In this document: positions 1-12,239 of the stretch, piece by piece
Numbering within the stretch: the stretch's first letter is position 1
Layout: each line of letters starts with the position of its first letter
From: Microstegium vimineum
Taxonomy: Eukaryota > Streptophyta > Magnoliopsida > Poales > Poaceae
Direction of reading: 5' to 3'
DNA: 64,000 bases
NCBI GenBank assembly: GCA_022036555.1
Contig: CM039120.1
Span: forward strand, 13,477,951 to 13,541,950
Position numbers and translations under genes: made by a program
Notes under the pieces: generated by a model
Told to the model about the DNA's origin: nothing
What the model saw: the letters and a program-made list of their open reading frames with translations, nothing else
The model's database searches: none

Positions 1-374
1 CGACGGTGCGGCCCGGCGGGGCGACGCCGCCCCGCCCCTCGGCCCCTCCCCTCCCCGACGGCGCCCGGGGAGGCCCCTCCTCGGTGGCTCTGCGGCGTGA
101 CGGAACGGCCCGGCGAGGCGGTGCTGCCCCGCCCCTCGGCCCCCACCTCTCCTCCCTCCCCTCCCCGGCGGTGCTCGGGGACCACTCCTCGGCGGCTCAG
201 CGGCGGTGGCGGTGGGGCCTGGCGGCGCAGCCGCCCCGCTCCTCGGCGGTCGGTGTCGCGTCCGCCCCGCCTCCCGCGCCCCTCGGCCACCTCCTATCCC
301 CGGCGGCGCCCGGGGAGCCCCCTCCTCGGCGGCATGGCTTGGCGGCGCGGCCACCCTGCCCCCGTCGGCGGCGC
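1..374. mobile_element. GC-rich left part of a CACTA-like element, split by a copia insertion
   Basis: This very GC-rich stretch has repeated modules of the kind cggcggcgcccggggagc. It abuts the copia LTR at 375 and ends in GGCGC, the duplicated target of that insertion. The sequence on the far side of the insertion (40316 on) is also GC-rich and ends in a CACTA-type terminus, so I infer that 1-369 is the other half of that element, whose left end is outside the window. The open frames here look like products of base composition. It could instead be GC-rich host DNA. Confidence 0.4.
370..374. repeat. Target site duplication of the 39.9-kb copia insertion (partner 40316-40320)
   Basis: GGCGC directly precedes the LTR end TGAAAGG at 375 and recurs at 40316-40320 directly after the opposite LTR end at 40315. 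Five base pairs is the usual duplication length for LTR retrotransposons. The match shows that everything between is one insertion plus whatever later landed in it. Confidence 0.9.
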
Positions 375-2792
375 TGAAAGGATCAAGATGCCTAAGAGGA
401 GGGTGAATTGGGCTTATTTCAAATTTCTAAAGCAAATATGAAATCCTATCAAGTGTCAATCACCCCGTGCCTAACGATCATGTGCCTTAGACTATGAAAG
501 CGGTAGCAAGCCAAGGAAAGCGAAAACACCCTACACAATTCTAGTATGAATTGAAGAACAAGTGCGGAATGTAATGCGGTATGAAAGAGCTAGGGAAAGA
601 GATTCTTGACACGGCGATTTTTTGCCGAGGTATCGAGGAGTCGACACTCCCCTTAGTCCTCGTTGGAGCACCCGCGTAAGGGTATTGCTTCACCCACTAC
701 TACAGAAACGATTTTCCGTGGCGGTTGAAACTGATTAACCGTGGCGGTTTTTTCAGCCGCCACGGATCAATGGTCACGGTTAATCGTGCCATTTACCGTG
801 GCGGTTGGAAAAAACCGCCACGGTTAATCAATTTTAAAAATTAAAAAAAACCAGATCTGGGCCCAGATCTAGGCCCAGATCCGGGCCCAGACCTAGCCCC
901 GCGTCGCCCGCAGCAGCACCGCCGCCAGTCGCGCTGCCCCGCGCCGCCGCAAGTCGCGCCGCCGCCGCCCCTTGTGCTCGGCCCCGCATGGGCGCGCCTC
1001 CCTTGAGCTGTCTCACCGTCGGATCCGAAGCTGTGGAGAGGTGGGGGCCGAATCCGGCGTCGGGGATCCGCCCCACCACGCACGCTGCCGGTGAGGTGGG
1101 GGCCGGATCCGCCCCACCTAGCGCCGGCGAGGAGGGAGGGGGACCGGACCCGCCCCAAATTGCGCCGCCGAGGAGGGAGGGGGCCTGCCACCGTCGCCGT
1201 CGGTGGGGGAGGGGAGGGGGACGGGTGCCGCCGGGTGGGGATTGGGGAGGGGGAGGGCGCGTCGGGTGAGGCTGAGGTGGGTGGTGGCGTGAGAGAGAGA
1301 GGAGAGGAGAGGAGGGGAATGAAGTGGACTTAGGGTTTTTCAGATTTTGTTTATATATCGGACATGGTAATGGGCTCGTGTGGGCTATTGGATTGGGCCT
1401 GATTAACCATGGTGGTTGCCTTAAAATGGCCGCCACCATTAATGGATTTACCGTGGCGGTTTTTTGTAACCGCCACGGTTAATAAAAACGATCGCCACGG
1501 TTAATCAAAGCATTGACCGTGACGGTTTATGTGTTTAACCGCCACGGTTAATAAAACCCAAGTGCTATGCAAAATCATTTATGTAGTAGTTCCCTCTACC
1601 CACGCAAGGGTAGAGTGCTCTCTATGGGCTGGTTCTTTGCCACTCCGGCTCGGTGAACCGCCAACAACTGATCACAAGTCGATGGAGAAGGGCCGCCGAC
1701 AATCTTCTGGCGATCACCTTCCTCCCAAGCACCACCAGACCGTCTAGGTGATGTCGATCACCAAGAGTAATAAGCTTTGATCTTCACTTGACTCACTCAA
1801 GCTTCACATCTAGAGTGGATGCACACTTGGTCTCTTGGATGAACTAGAGAAGAGGATGGATGGATTCGTTAATCACTCTCTCTCTCTCTCTAGGGCTCTT
1901 GCTCCCTTCCCAACCTTCTCAAGAAACTCAGCAACTGAAATGAGCAAAGGCAAGGGGTGGGCTATAAATAGCCCCTCTGAAAAACTGCCTCGGGCTGGTG
2001 AAAACACACAGCTTAAGTTGGCGATGGACGCTCGGACACTCCATACGCCTGCCCAACGGCTAGTTCTGACTGCCTTTTTCCAGCGACGGACGCTCCGTCG
2101 CAGGGGCGATGGATGCTCTGCTCCAGCGTCCGACGCTCTGGCTGTAGCTGGGCTGAAAACAACCCTCACTGGAAGCACGACGGACGCTCCCCCTGCATCC
2201 GACGCCTGGCCGACGGACAGCGTCTGTCGGACCTCAAATTGCTCAGCCAAACTCAAGGTGCTCGGGTAGGCCGACGGACGCACTGGAGTGAACACTCCAG
2301 CGTCCGACGCCTCTGTCTGGCGTGACGGACAGCGTCCGACGCGTGGGTCAGGAGCGTCCATCGCCCTCTCAACTCTGTTTTTTGTCGCGATGAATATGGA
2401 AGTTGTTCTAGGCTAGCTTACAGTCACCATAGGCTTGCTTAGAGCTAAGGGAGTCAAGTGTGCACCACACCTAAGTCATGAAGCTTTCCTAAGTCAAGCT
2501 ACTAGTCTCAACCCCTCTTTATAGTACGGCCAAAGATCAAATGAAGCCCTATCTAATTCTAAGTGCCCTTCATCTCCTTATGGCACCTAGACCTATCATT
2601 CTAGGGTCTTCATCATGTCATCTTTTGAAATCCGAAATGATATCCATCTTGGGGGCTTAGTGATAACCGTTGATGCCCATTCTCATTGATCACTATGGCT
2701 AAGCTACGCATAACCTCTGCAAAACACACGTTAGCCGTAATAATGTTTAACTTGTCGTTAATCACCAAAACCAATAGGGCCATGATTCTTCA
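375..2792 (-). repeat. 3' LTR of the SIRE/Maximus copia element
   Basis: It aligns with the 5' LTR at 38762-40315 along its whole length except for an 896-bp CACTA insertion at 695-1590, leaving about 1.5 kb. On the minus strand it begins TGAAGAATCATG (after a G-rich polypurine tract, plus-strand atctcccccttttt at 2793 on) and ends CTTTCA. It contains repeated motifs of the type gacggacgctccgtcg and gcgtccgacgc between about 2020 and 2360. A TATAAATA-like box in gctataaatagcccc lies near 1960, reading on the plus strand, antisense to the element. Confidence 0.9.
695..1590. mobile_element. Non-autonomous CACTA transposon inside the copia 3' LTR
   Basis: The left end is CACTACTACAGAAACG and the right end is atgtagtagt, its imperfect inverted copy. 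The motif ccgtggcggtt and its complement recur many times just inside both ends, the subterminal-repeat layout typical of CACTA elements. The copia 5' LTR shows the empty site (around 39080). The interior is GC-rich; the long minus-strand open frame at 834-1439 is proline-rich, resembles no transposase, and I do not call it a gene. The 3-bp target duplication is not clean. Confidence 0.8.
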
Positions 2793-3300
2793 ATCTCCCC
2801 CTTTTTGGTGATTGACGACAATTATCCTCGAGTATAAGATATAAGAGATGAAAGGTTAGGATTTCAACTGACTTGGATAGTTTGAGCAAGGGTTAGTGAA
2901 TAAGAATGAAATATACTTGCTCATCCCAGCCAAGCCAGAAACATGGTACTCATGGATATGAAATAGAATCAGAGTACCTCATGATATTCTCACATATAAA
3001 TCGGAGTATGGCGCGGAAGCTCAATTACCATTAGATCAAGAGATATATCATGAAGGAGGTGACAACCCACATATACTCATGACAACCCTACAGGATAATT
3101 TAATGATAAAACAAGAGTATGTCACACACAACCACAAATATCAAACCATCACACATATACACAAATGCAAGAAGGATAGATATGATGACATGAGTATGGG
3201 GAAGTAAAATCACACAAAGAAGCAAATCCCCTATCTCACAACACTCCCCCTATCTCTGATACTCGACCCTCTCTCCCCCTTTGGCGTCTAGCACCAAAAA

Positions 3301-6300
3301 CTATGCATCGGGAGGTGAAGCACCGGGTTGTCGAGCACGAAGGTCGAACTGAGTGTAGTCGGGGCTGGAGTCGCTGTCATCATCTGCCTGACCCTCGGTA
3401 GCTGGAGCTGAAAGTGAAGCAGTCTGGGTAGGCTCAACTGGTGATGACTCTGGTACTGGAGCTGCTGACTCAGCGAGTGTAGCATGTCCCAACTCCCCCT
3501 GAGGCTCAGAAGGTGTGGCATCCTGAGTTGGAGCCTCAGACGGTCCTACCTGTACGTGTGGTGGCGGGTCTAGGAGCCCAACTAGTGAAGACACGAGGCG
3601 CGGGGGAAGATGTCACTGCCAGAGCTGCAAGGGTGACTGTTGAGACTAGCTCTGCTGGCTGACCCTGAGAGTGAAGTGGTGAGGACACGACCACTGTGAC
3701 GACTCCGACATCCACTGCCCACTGACTCTCTGTCTCAACTGCCTCTGCTGCGACGATAGTAGAATCTGTCTGAACGGCAGCACGAGGTGAAGTGGTGACT
3801 GTCTGAGTCGAGCAGTCTAGCGCAACCTCTGACGAGGCGACAGAAGACAAGTAAGTGCCTGCTGCCAGAGGGTGCTCCTCTGAAAGCTGAGTCTCTAGAG
3901 CTGCTACTACTCACGAGTCCTCTCTGGTGATCTCGCGATACGAAATTGTGAGGTCACGAGTAGCATCTGCAAGGGTGGCCCCCCGGGTAGGTGTGAATCC
4001 GGTCCGAAACTCACCGGGGGAAGCCAACCACGATGACAGTTGGGTCATCGGCGTCTGAAACGTAGGCGAAGCTGGTGGCTGACTCTGAAGCCCGCTGGGC
4101 TATAACGCTGGAGTCGGGATCACCACTGGGGGTGTCTGAGCCTGCGAAGAGTGCTGCTACTGCTGGGAGGTCTCTGGTAGTGCAAGTTGTGGTGTAATAG
4201 ACGGACCAGAGCTAGAATCGAGGAGCCGACTGAGTAACTCTGTCTGTTGTCGCTGTCGGCCTGTTGCCTCTGGAAGGCCAGAAACTTCATCTGGAACTTG
4301 TCCTGTCGAGCATGTGCATGTGCCTGAGCTGCCAACTGCTGAGCTGTGAGCCTCCGAACCTCCTCAGCCTACCTCCTCTGCTCCTCTGCATGTCGAGACT
4401 GCTCCTCCTGCATCCTCTAAAGGATGGTGAGTATAGTGGCCTCTGAAGAACCTGAGGCTTGAGCTGGAGCTGCACCTGACCCACCGGCCTCGTGGTCGTG
4501 AGACCGGGGTGCGTACTCGGGAATAGGCCTGTAGTCCTCATCCAAGCTGTCTGAAGCTAAGTGCTCTCTGTAGTTGGCATCGGCAACTACATCTATCTAT
4601 GCATCAAGATCTGCAAGCTCTGCCTGAGCAAGCTGCTCAACGGTGGCATCCGTCTGCTCCTCTAACTGTGGTGGCACGCATGTCTGCCTGGTGCCTGGAC
4701 GGTAAGCATGACTAGGGCGGGGTAGGTTCCCGTGGATGACCAATTGGCTCATCTGATACTTCGGGAACACTGTAGCAGACCAGGTAAGGGTGGTGATCAT
4801 GGAGGGTGATCCGGCTCTGGAGACCATCAAGAAAGAAATCCAATGGGCATACTGCAACTGCCAGTGCCCACGGAAGCCTGTATCTATGATGTCCTCCATC
4901 TCGCTGACAATCAAATCCCATAAGTCAAACTTCTCCATCCTCACCATGTGAGCCAGTAGCCACAACTGAAGGCGTGTAAGTGTGTCCCGAGCTGCAATCC
5001 TAGGTAGGATGGTACACCTCAGTGTCTCGTGGAGAATTCGAGCAAGAGGTGTAAGGTCTCTTGGTGTGCGGCTCGAACCCTCTCCAAAAGGCTACGAGAA
5101 ACAGGACCGCACGTAGTCTGTCGATGGCACTATCCTATTGTGAGGTCGACGAGGTGCCTCCTGGTCGCCGTAGCAAAAATTGTGGATCCTCGTCTCAGAG
5201 GCCTCCAAGTGAAAGATCTCCCTGAACCTCTAAGATGTGACTCTATAGTCACGTCCTCTGAATCTGTAGTGGAAGAACTCGTGGTCAGGTGAGATCCACA
5301 ATGAAGTGTAGAACTGACAAACCCAGTCCTCCTAGTAAGTGCCGGCTTGTCCCATCAACTCGGTCAGGCCTTGAATATACTGAAGGTGCTGAGCTATCTC
5401 TGGACAACCGACACTCTCAATCCGCTAAAGCGGGCAAACTCTGTGTGCACGGAGCGGTGCATTTGTCTGGACGTACTGTTAGGAATATGCCCTAGAGGTA
5501 ATCATAGAGATGATGTATTCCTTGTATCCATGACATGTTATGAATATCCATTAAAGACAACTTGTATCGATTAGCAATTATGCGAATTTCTTGTGAAACT
5601 CTTTTACTTGTATGGTTATTATAAAAGTTGTCCCTGATCTGAGTTCGTGCAAGAATGCACATGAATATTAGATCAACACATTATTAGTTGATGACTATGT
5701 TTCACAAGTCATGGACATGAGATGTCAAGCTAATAATGTGGGCACATGTATGACATGGGGATGGACAGACCCGACCTGGGATTGACTCTATACACATCGT
5801 ATATGTTATATCCTTAGACCTGAGATTGTCGTATGTACTCAAGATGTGAAGAGACCTACCCTAGGACTACCAAACGCTACTCCGTGACTGAGTAGTTATA
5901 AAGGTGGCTTTTGGGTTTGTCAGGAAATATGTTGTGAGACATAGTCAATTAAGATGGAATTTGCCACTCTCCTTATGAGAGAGATATCACTAGATCACTC
6001 AAATGATTAGATCATGAAATGCATGGCCATGCTTGGGTTAAGTGTTAACCCACGAGTTGAACTAAATATCATGAGGCAAAGGAATAACATGTATATTGTA
6101 CTATGGTGGTTCGTCTGATATGATCGTAGCGTATGCATAGGAGTTGACACGCCTTGCTAGAGGCCGCTATCAACTATTGGTCGAGTACGAGTACTTGGGC
6201 CATGTCTATGTGTGTGTGAGCCCATAGGGTCGCACGCTTAAGGGGCTTGAATCCTAATTCGGGTTGGACCCGAATTAGACTAGGTTTAGGGTTACTAATG

Positions 6301-7170
6301 GGCCTCCAACGTGGGAGCTCGTTAGGACGCCTATTTAAGCAAGGGGAGGCGTGGGGCGAGATACTCACATCCTTTGGCAGCCACCGTCGCCCTCCCCATG
6401 CTCGCGCCTAGTACTCCTCGCGGACCTAGCAGTCTGGAGGCGCGACGCTTCTTCCCTGCACATGTGGGATTCCTTGGAGGTGCTGCATCTGGAGCACATG
6501 GACGAACCGCGAGTAGGAGACGTTGAGACGGACGACCTCACAACTGCACGGCACTGCTGCGACGCGCATGACTACACCAAGTCGCTTCTGCTGCACCTGC
6601 GCGTCTAGTGGTAACCCCGTGATCTATAACTAGCACTAGTTCATGGTTTATGGGGTAGAATTTTTTTTTTCCGGCTAGCGTAGCAACCTCATAACCCAAC
6701 ACGTACCCTCTGTAGAAATCCTCATGCAGAGGAGAGTAGAACGGAGGACTGGCATGAGGATCTCACTGAGGAGGGAACCAGGTCTGGAAGTCGATGAATC
6801 ATGGAAGTTGAACCTGCTTCGCCGTGAGTACTCTGACCTGCTGTCTCACTGGGTCTGGCAGACGGGGTCCTGGTGGACTGTTGGGCTGACTTGACCCACG
6901 GGAAGGAGTGACCCATCGAGCCATCAGCTCACCAATCGAAGAGTGGCCTGCGACCTCTGGCTGCTCGGTCTCTGTAGCCTGCTCTGCCTCCTCTGTCTCA
7001 GTGGCCTCTGCGAGCTCTATCTCTGGAGCAACCTCTATCTCTGGACGCGAGGGGGACTCACGATGTGCTCCACGGCGAGGAGAGATTCTCAAACCGGCGT
7101 GACGTCCACCCTGCTTTGCTGCCTCTACGGCATCTGCTGCTGCTAGGGCTGCCACTGACGCTGGATCCAT
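3301..7170 (-). pseudogene. Envelope-like region of the SIRE/Maximus element, decayed and interrupted
   Basis: SIRE/Maximus elements carry an extra envelope-like ORF between pol and the 3' LTR, and this region sits exactly there. The best start is the minus-strand ATG at 7170 (MDPASVAALAAADAVEAAKQ), open for 123 codons to 6799 with an acidic Glu/Thr-rich stretch. After a solo LTR (5477-6701) that splits it, coding-like fragments continue at 4965-4597 (Trp-rich, possibly structured) and 3850-3301 (Ser/Pro/Glu-rich). No signal peptide or membrane segment is evident. Stops and frame changes make it a pseudogene. The function of these ORFs in plants is unproven, and the assignment rests on position plus composition. 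Confidence 0.65.
5477..6701 (+). mobile_element. Solo LTR, Angela/BARE-like copia type
   Basis: It starts TGTTAGGAATATGCCCTAGAGG and ends ataacccaaca. CGTAC flanks it on both sides (5472-5476 and 6702-6706), a perfect 5-bp target duplication. The opening resembles LTRs of the Angela/BARE copia group in grasses. No internal retroelement sequence is present, so it is the product of LTR-LTR recombination. It splits the envelope-like region of the host copia element. Confidence 0.88.
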
Positions 7171-8351
7171 CAGTGGCCGCTTCCTCTTCTTTGAGTAGAA
7201 CCTTGAGGATCAACAAGATTCAAGGGAAAACTGCTGGATTTTGAACACAATCCCTAACTCGATCAGAAAACAAGCAAGAGAATGAAGGATCACCTCTGGA
7301 GAGAAGGGATCACAGCAGGAAGAAGTGCCCACTGTGCAGACCTTCCACGGCAGCAGCACGGCGAAGGGAGCACAGGGCAAAACGAGGGCGGCGGCATGGG
7401 ATGGCCTGGCCGGGAACAGGGAGCTCCGGGCAGCGCTAAAAGGCCCTCTGCGTGGCTGAAACACACGCGCAGAGAGGGAGAGCGGAGGGCGCAGGGCAGA
7501 TTTGCGGCGAGCGGCGACGCGTCACAGGATCCGCTGGCGGCGCGAGCGCGAGCAAGAGGAGGCGGCGGCGGTTAGGTCTGGAGAAGGCGACGACGGCGTA
7601 CAGAGTAACTGAAACCGACCGAGAGAGGGGGGGTTTAAAACTGTATGCGCCTGTTAAGTCCGCGACGGACGCTCCGTCGAAGTGCGACGGACACTGGGCA
7701 GCATTCGACGACATCGTCCGTCGGGCTTACAGAAAGGGTTTGAAGCGCTTCGACACATTGAACGCGGCGGACGCTCCACGATGGACGCTGGAGAGCGTCT
7801 GTCGCCCCTCGGGCAGGCAACTTTTCTCAATGGACAGTCACGACGGACGCTGAGGCATTTGTCGCCGAGCGTCCGACGCCAATTTTCAAAAGATTTTTCA
7901 AATCTGATTTTTGCGTCTTTCTCCCAACCAAGTTCCAATTCAAATAAGATCCAAATAACACCTAATTGGACTTGATATGAGAACCATCTCTCAAACTCTC
8001 ATTTTCAAATATTTTTCCATAGGCTTTAACTTTAGTTTTAGCTCAAAATATTTGGATGGAAACTTCAAGGAGACATCATATGGCCACAAGAGGGGTAAAG
8101 AAATGTTTTGAGCTTGGAATGCTCCCCCTAAGTGGACGAACACAGAGGATGCTCAAACTTAACTGAAAAGAAACGACAAACAACACATGCACATGCAATG
8201 CATTACAAGAATTTGAATCTAGGTTGCTTGCAAGTTTAAACCATGATTGGACTTCTTCACACATTTCAACAACGATTATTCCAACCATGTTAGCCAAGCC
8301 AATATGCATTACTAATTAACATGATTATATTACACATGATGCATGGTTAGT
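7171..8351. other. Non-coding spacer between copia pol and envelope-like region
   Basis: I see no credible gene. Between about 7660 and 7885 the motifs gacggacgctccgtcg and gcgtccgacgcc recur; the same motifs fill part of the element's LTRs (about 2020-2360 and 39515-39870). The element thus carries LTR-like repeat arrays inside its body. The remainder is AT-rich with short chance frames. Confidence 0.6.
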
Positions 8352-10401
8352 TCACACAAGATCATTTTTAGTGAAGTTTGAGTGATCAAGCATATTCAAC
8401 TCGCTTCTCAACCTACAAAAGGTTGCTTCATCGAGTGGTTTGGTGAAGATATTCGCCAATTGATTTTCGCTAGAAACTCTCACTAGTGATATGTCTTTCC
8501 TAGCCACATGATCTCTAAGAAAGTGATGGTGAATATCTATGTGCTTGGTGCGAGAGTGTTGAACCGGGTTATTAGCAAGCTTTACAGCGCTTTCATTATC
8601 ACAAAAGAGTGGAACATCTTTTAAAAACATGCCGTAATCAAGAAGTGTTTGAGTCATGTATAAGATTTGTGCACAAATTGCTCCCATGGCTATGTATTCC
8701 GCCTCGGCGGTAGACAACGCCACACTATTTTGCTTCTTAGAGGACCAAGAAACAAGTGATCTTCCTAGCAAATGGCAACCTCCGGAGGTACTTTTCCTAT
8801 CAACCTTACACCCGGCATAATCCGAATCGGAATAGCCAACAAATTGGAAGGGAGCTCCTTTGGGATACCAAAGGCCAATGCTAGGGGTGTGCCTTATGTA
8901 CCTTAGGATTCTTTTTACCGCACTTAAGTGTGACTCCTTAGGATTAGCTTGGAACGTTGCACACATACACACACTAAACATGATATCCGGCCTAGAAACA
9001 GTGAGGTAAAGTAAACTATCGATCATCGAGTGATAAAGAGTTTGATCGATCGGGTTACCTCCCTCATCAAGGTCGAGATGCCCATTAGTTGGCATTGGGG
9101 TCTTGATTGGCTTGCAATCCTCCATCTTGAATTTCTTGAGTACATCATGAGTGTACTTCTCTTGAGACACGAAGGTGCCCTCCCTCAATTGTTTCACTTG
9201 GAAGCCAAGGAAGAAGGTAAGCTCGCCAATCATAGACATCTCTAACTCCTTGGACATCAATGCACCAAATTCCTTGCTATGATCTTGGTTTGTTGACCCA
9301 AATATAATGTCATCGACATATACTTGGCAAACAAAGATCTCTCCGTCTAGCACCTTGGTGAAGAGTGTGGTATCAACTTTCCCAATCTTGAAGCCCTTCT
9401 TGAGTAGGAAGTCCCTTAGCCTCTCATACCAAGCACGGGGTGCTTGCTTCAATCCATAGAGTGCCTTGGACAACCTATACACATGATTAGGACAATTTGG
9501 GTCTTCAAACCCGGGAGGTTGTGAGACAAAGACAAGTTCATTAATGAAACCATTTAAGAAAGCACTCTTCACATCCATTTGAAATAGTTTCATTTTGTGA
9601 TGTGAAGCATATGCCAAAAGGATACGTATGGGTTCAAGTCTTGCAACCGGTGCAAAGGTCTCCCCAAAATCCAAGCCTTCAACTTAGGAGAACCCCTTTG
9701 CCACCAATCTTGCCTTGTTTCTCACAACCACGCCTTGATCATCTTGCTTGTTCCTAAACACCCTCTTGGTGCCAATGATTCTTGCTCCTTTGAGATTTTA
9801 TACTAGTGTCCACACTTTGTTCCGGGTGAAGTTGTTCAACTCTTCATGCATGGCGTTCACCCAATCTGGATCCACAAGTGCATCCTCCATGCTAGAAGGC
9901 TCAACAAAGGAAACAAAGGAGTGAGGCTCAACATAAGAAGCAAGTCTAGATGGAGTGGTTACCCCCTTGATGGAATCCCTATGATGAGGTCCTATGGATG
10001 AGCTTGAAGCATAGGTGTAGATCTTCTATCAATCACTTGGGGAGGAGGTTGTGGTGCACCAACATCACTAGCTTGAGCCTCGGCTTGATCTTGAGGGATG
10101 AAAAAGTCTTCTTGTGCTTCCCTCACTTGTTCTTCATCAACTTGAGGCGTATGAGGTGGAGAAGGCACTTGATTTGCATCATCTTCAACATCTTCCACCT
10201 CTAGTGGGTTGATTGCACCAACGAGCATATTCTTCATAGCCTCCCTCAAGGGTTCATCACCTAAATCATCAAGATTCTCATGCTCTTCTTGAGAGCCATT
10301 AGTTTCATCAAACTCCAAGTCATATGTTTCTTCAACTAGGCCGGAGGCTTTGTTAAATACTGGATATGCCTTGGATTTAAGAGAATACCCAAGTAAGAAA
10401 T
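8352..10401 (-). pseudogene. Copia pol, 3' part: end of integrase, reverse transcriptase and RNase H
   Basis: The minus-strand frame 9674-8352 (440 codons) has the copia RT signatures: ETFAPVARLEPIR near its start, MDVKSAFLNG, the catalytic box VYVDDIIFGST, and LYGLKQAPRAWY. It continues into RNase H (SDSDYAGCKVDRKSTSGG, ALSTAEAEYIAM, CDNESAVKLANNP, RTKHIDIHHHFLRD). The stop at 8352 looks natural. Upstream, 10401-9992 encodes the end of integrase and an acidic linker (NFLLGYSLKSKAYPVFNKAS). Between 9991 and 9675 the frame is broken, with an in-frame stop near 9687 just before the RT start and another near 9800. It resumes at the gypsy LTR boundary (10402); about 150 integrase residues expected before it are absent (see 35541-38708). 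Confidence 0.9.
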
Positions 10402-12090
10402 TGTTGACACAAAATGTGACGCATTGTGCCTCACACACAGCAAGCCGGAAAGAGTAGCTTCAATCGGGTGCCCGGGTGTTTCGGAATCCGAGAACGTGCC
10501 AGTCGGTTTAACCTGAAACTAACAAGGGATGAATATCATTAGATATAAACTGGAACGTGCCGGATGAGACCAAACAGTTCCATATATACGACCCTGACGC
10601 CACTTACAACGACATACAGCTATGGAAGCTATCTGCCAACAGGTTTTATAGATCATTTGGCTAGGGTAATAAAGAAGTACGTGAAACATTGATAGCCGAA
10701 TATGTGTGCATGGGAAAAGTATATTTATATGGATCAATTAGCTAAAAGTTAAAGCATAACCAAGCTCGGCAATATAACCGAGTTGGGATCCATGATGAAG
10801 GAAACATATAAGAAAACACGATCAAACTAATCTAAGCTTGTACCTGCCGCACGATACCTAGCTTTATCAAAGCTTGAACGTAATTTAACATGCATGAACC
10901 CGCAACACGTAACAACCTAGATTTAACTAATTCGGCTATCATGAATATAAGATCTATCTATATATACAACATGAAAGCTGTTAACATATAAATATATCTA
11001 TGATAAAGAAAAAAGCCGAATCATATTAATCTAGATTGGGCAAAAGATTGTTGCATTATAATAAAACATATAAAGCATGCAACACGTGATAACTTGATGA
11101 ATCTATTAGATTTTGTCAAATCTAATAGAGCCGATAAATATCTTGCTTTTGCTAAGCATAACAAGCAAACGCCCACCGTACGGCATCTACTTACAAACGA
11201 AACATAAGCGAAGACTTCCTGATTATCAAGCAATGATCCGCCGCACGATCATTGAAAACAAACAAGACTACTTGCATCAATATCTAAATCCACCGCATGA
11301 TACTAGACATGATAACAAGGTTGTCGGGACTTACGGAGGTCGACGGATCGATGATTCCTCTCGAAGAACTCGACGCCACGACAAAAAGGACTCGAAGTTG
11401 GCACGGGGTCGGTTGTATTGATTTGGTTGTGAACATTTTTACAATAGCCAAGGGTTTATATTTATACCCTAAACCATGACATGAGTCCTAAAAGGACAAT
11501 CGATGATTCCTCTCGAAGAACTCGACGCCATGACAAAAAGGACTCGAAGTTGGCACGGGGTCGGTTGTATTGATTTGGTTGTGAACGTTTTTACAATAGC
11601 CAAGGGTTTATATTTATACCCTAAACCATGACATGAGTCCTAAAAGGACAATCGATGATTCCTCTCGAAGAACTCGACGCCACGACAAAAAGGACTCGAA
11701 GTTGGCACGGGGTCGGTTGTATTGATTTGGTTGTGAACGTTTTTACAATAGCCAAGGGTTTATATTTATACCCTAAACCATGACATGAGTCCTAAAAGGA
11801 CACGGTTACAAAATATTAAAGGAAGAAACAAAATATTTTGACTTTAGTTTCCTTCGGAGTCTTCATTGCCTCAATCGTCGCAGTTATCGTCACCGATTAG
11901 TTTCTACTTGCTGTCTTTGTCGCATCGACGAAAACCGCCTCTCTTCGGAATAGCCGACTGCACGATCAATTTCCGAATCTTTGGGAATTAACCGACCGCA
12001 CGGATATTTTCCCAATGCTCCGAACACCTGTCTCTGTAGATTCAATGAGCACTGGCCCACCTGTCATCGTGCAAAAATCTAGTGTTAACA
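10402..12090 (-). repeat. 3' LTR of the minus-strand gypsy element
   Basis: On the minus strand it runs from TGTTAACAC (12090) to GTGTCAACA (10402), 1689 bp. A polypurine tract precedes it (plus-strand catgccccctcaattttggg). Positions 10402-11390 align with the truncated 5' LTR at 24644-25632. It contains a triplicated 152-bp repeat (11349-11804). The outer flank at 10401 is the copia integrase. Confidence 0.88.
11349..11804 (-). promoter_or_regulatory. Three tandem 152-bp LTR repeats, each with a TATA box
   Basis: Units start at 11349, 11501 and 11653 with cgatgattcctctcgaagaa and are nearly identical. Each contains gggtttatatttataccc, which on the element's own (minus) strand reads gggtataaatataaaccc, a good plant TATA box. 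The LTR therefore appears to carry three copies of its core promoter. The other LTR is cut off inside the first unit, so whether the element family normally has three cannot be told here. Confidence 0.75.
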
Positions 12091-12239
12091 CATGCCCCCT
12101 CAATTTTGGGATAAAAGCTGTTTATTCTAAAATTGACCGCAAGCTTCCCCTTTTCCCTAGGTCAATACTGTTTAACACCGTAGCCACCGCTCAACAAATC
12201 CAAGCTCTAGCACATTCTCGAATCTATTTTGAATATTTA

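Noticed and set aside
97..441. Overlapping open frames in all forward frames of the GC-rich start
   Set aside because: They overlap in several frames, are Pro/Arg/Ala-rich by composition, and the last runs into the copia LTR. No domain.
834..1439. 201-codon minus-strand frame
   Set aside because: It lies in the GC-rich interior of a small CACTA element, is proline-rich and has no transposase motif. Several frames are open at once.
3536..4446. Plus- and minus-strand frames in the envelope-like region as separate genes
   Set aside because: They are fragments or shadows of the decayed envelope-like ORF, broken by stops.
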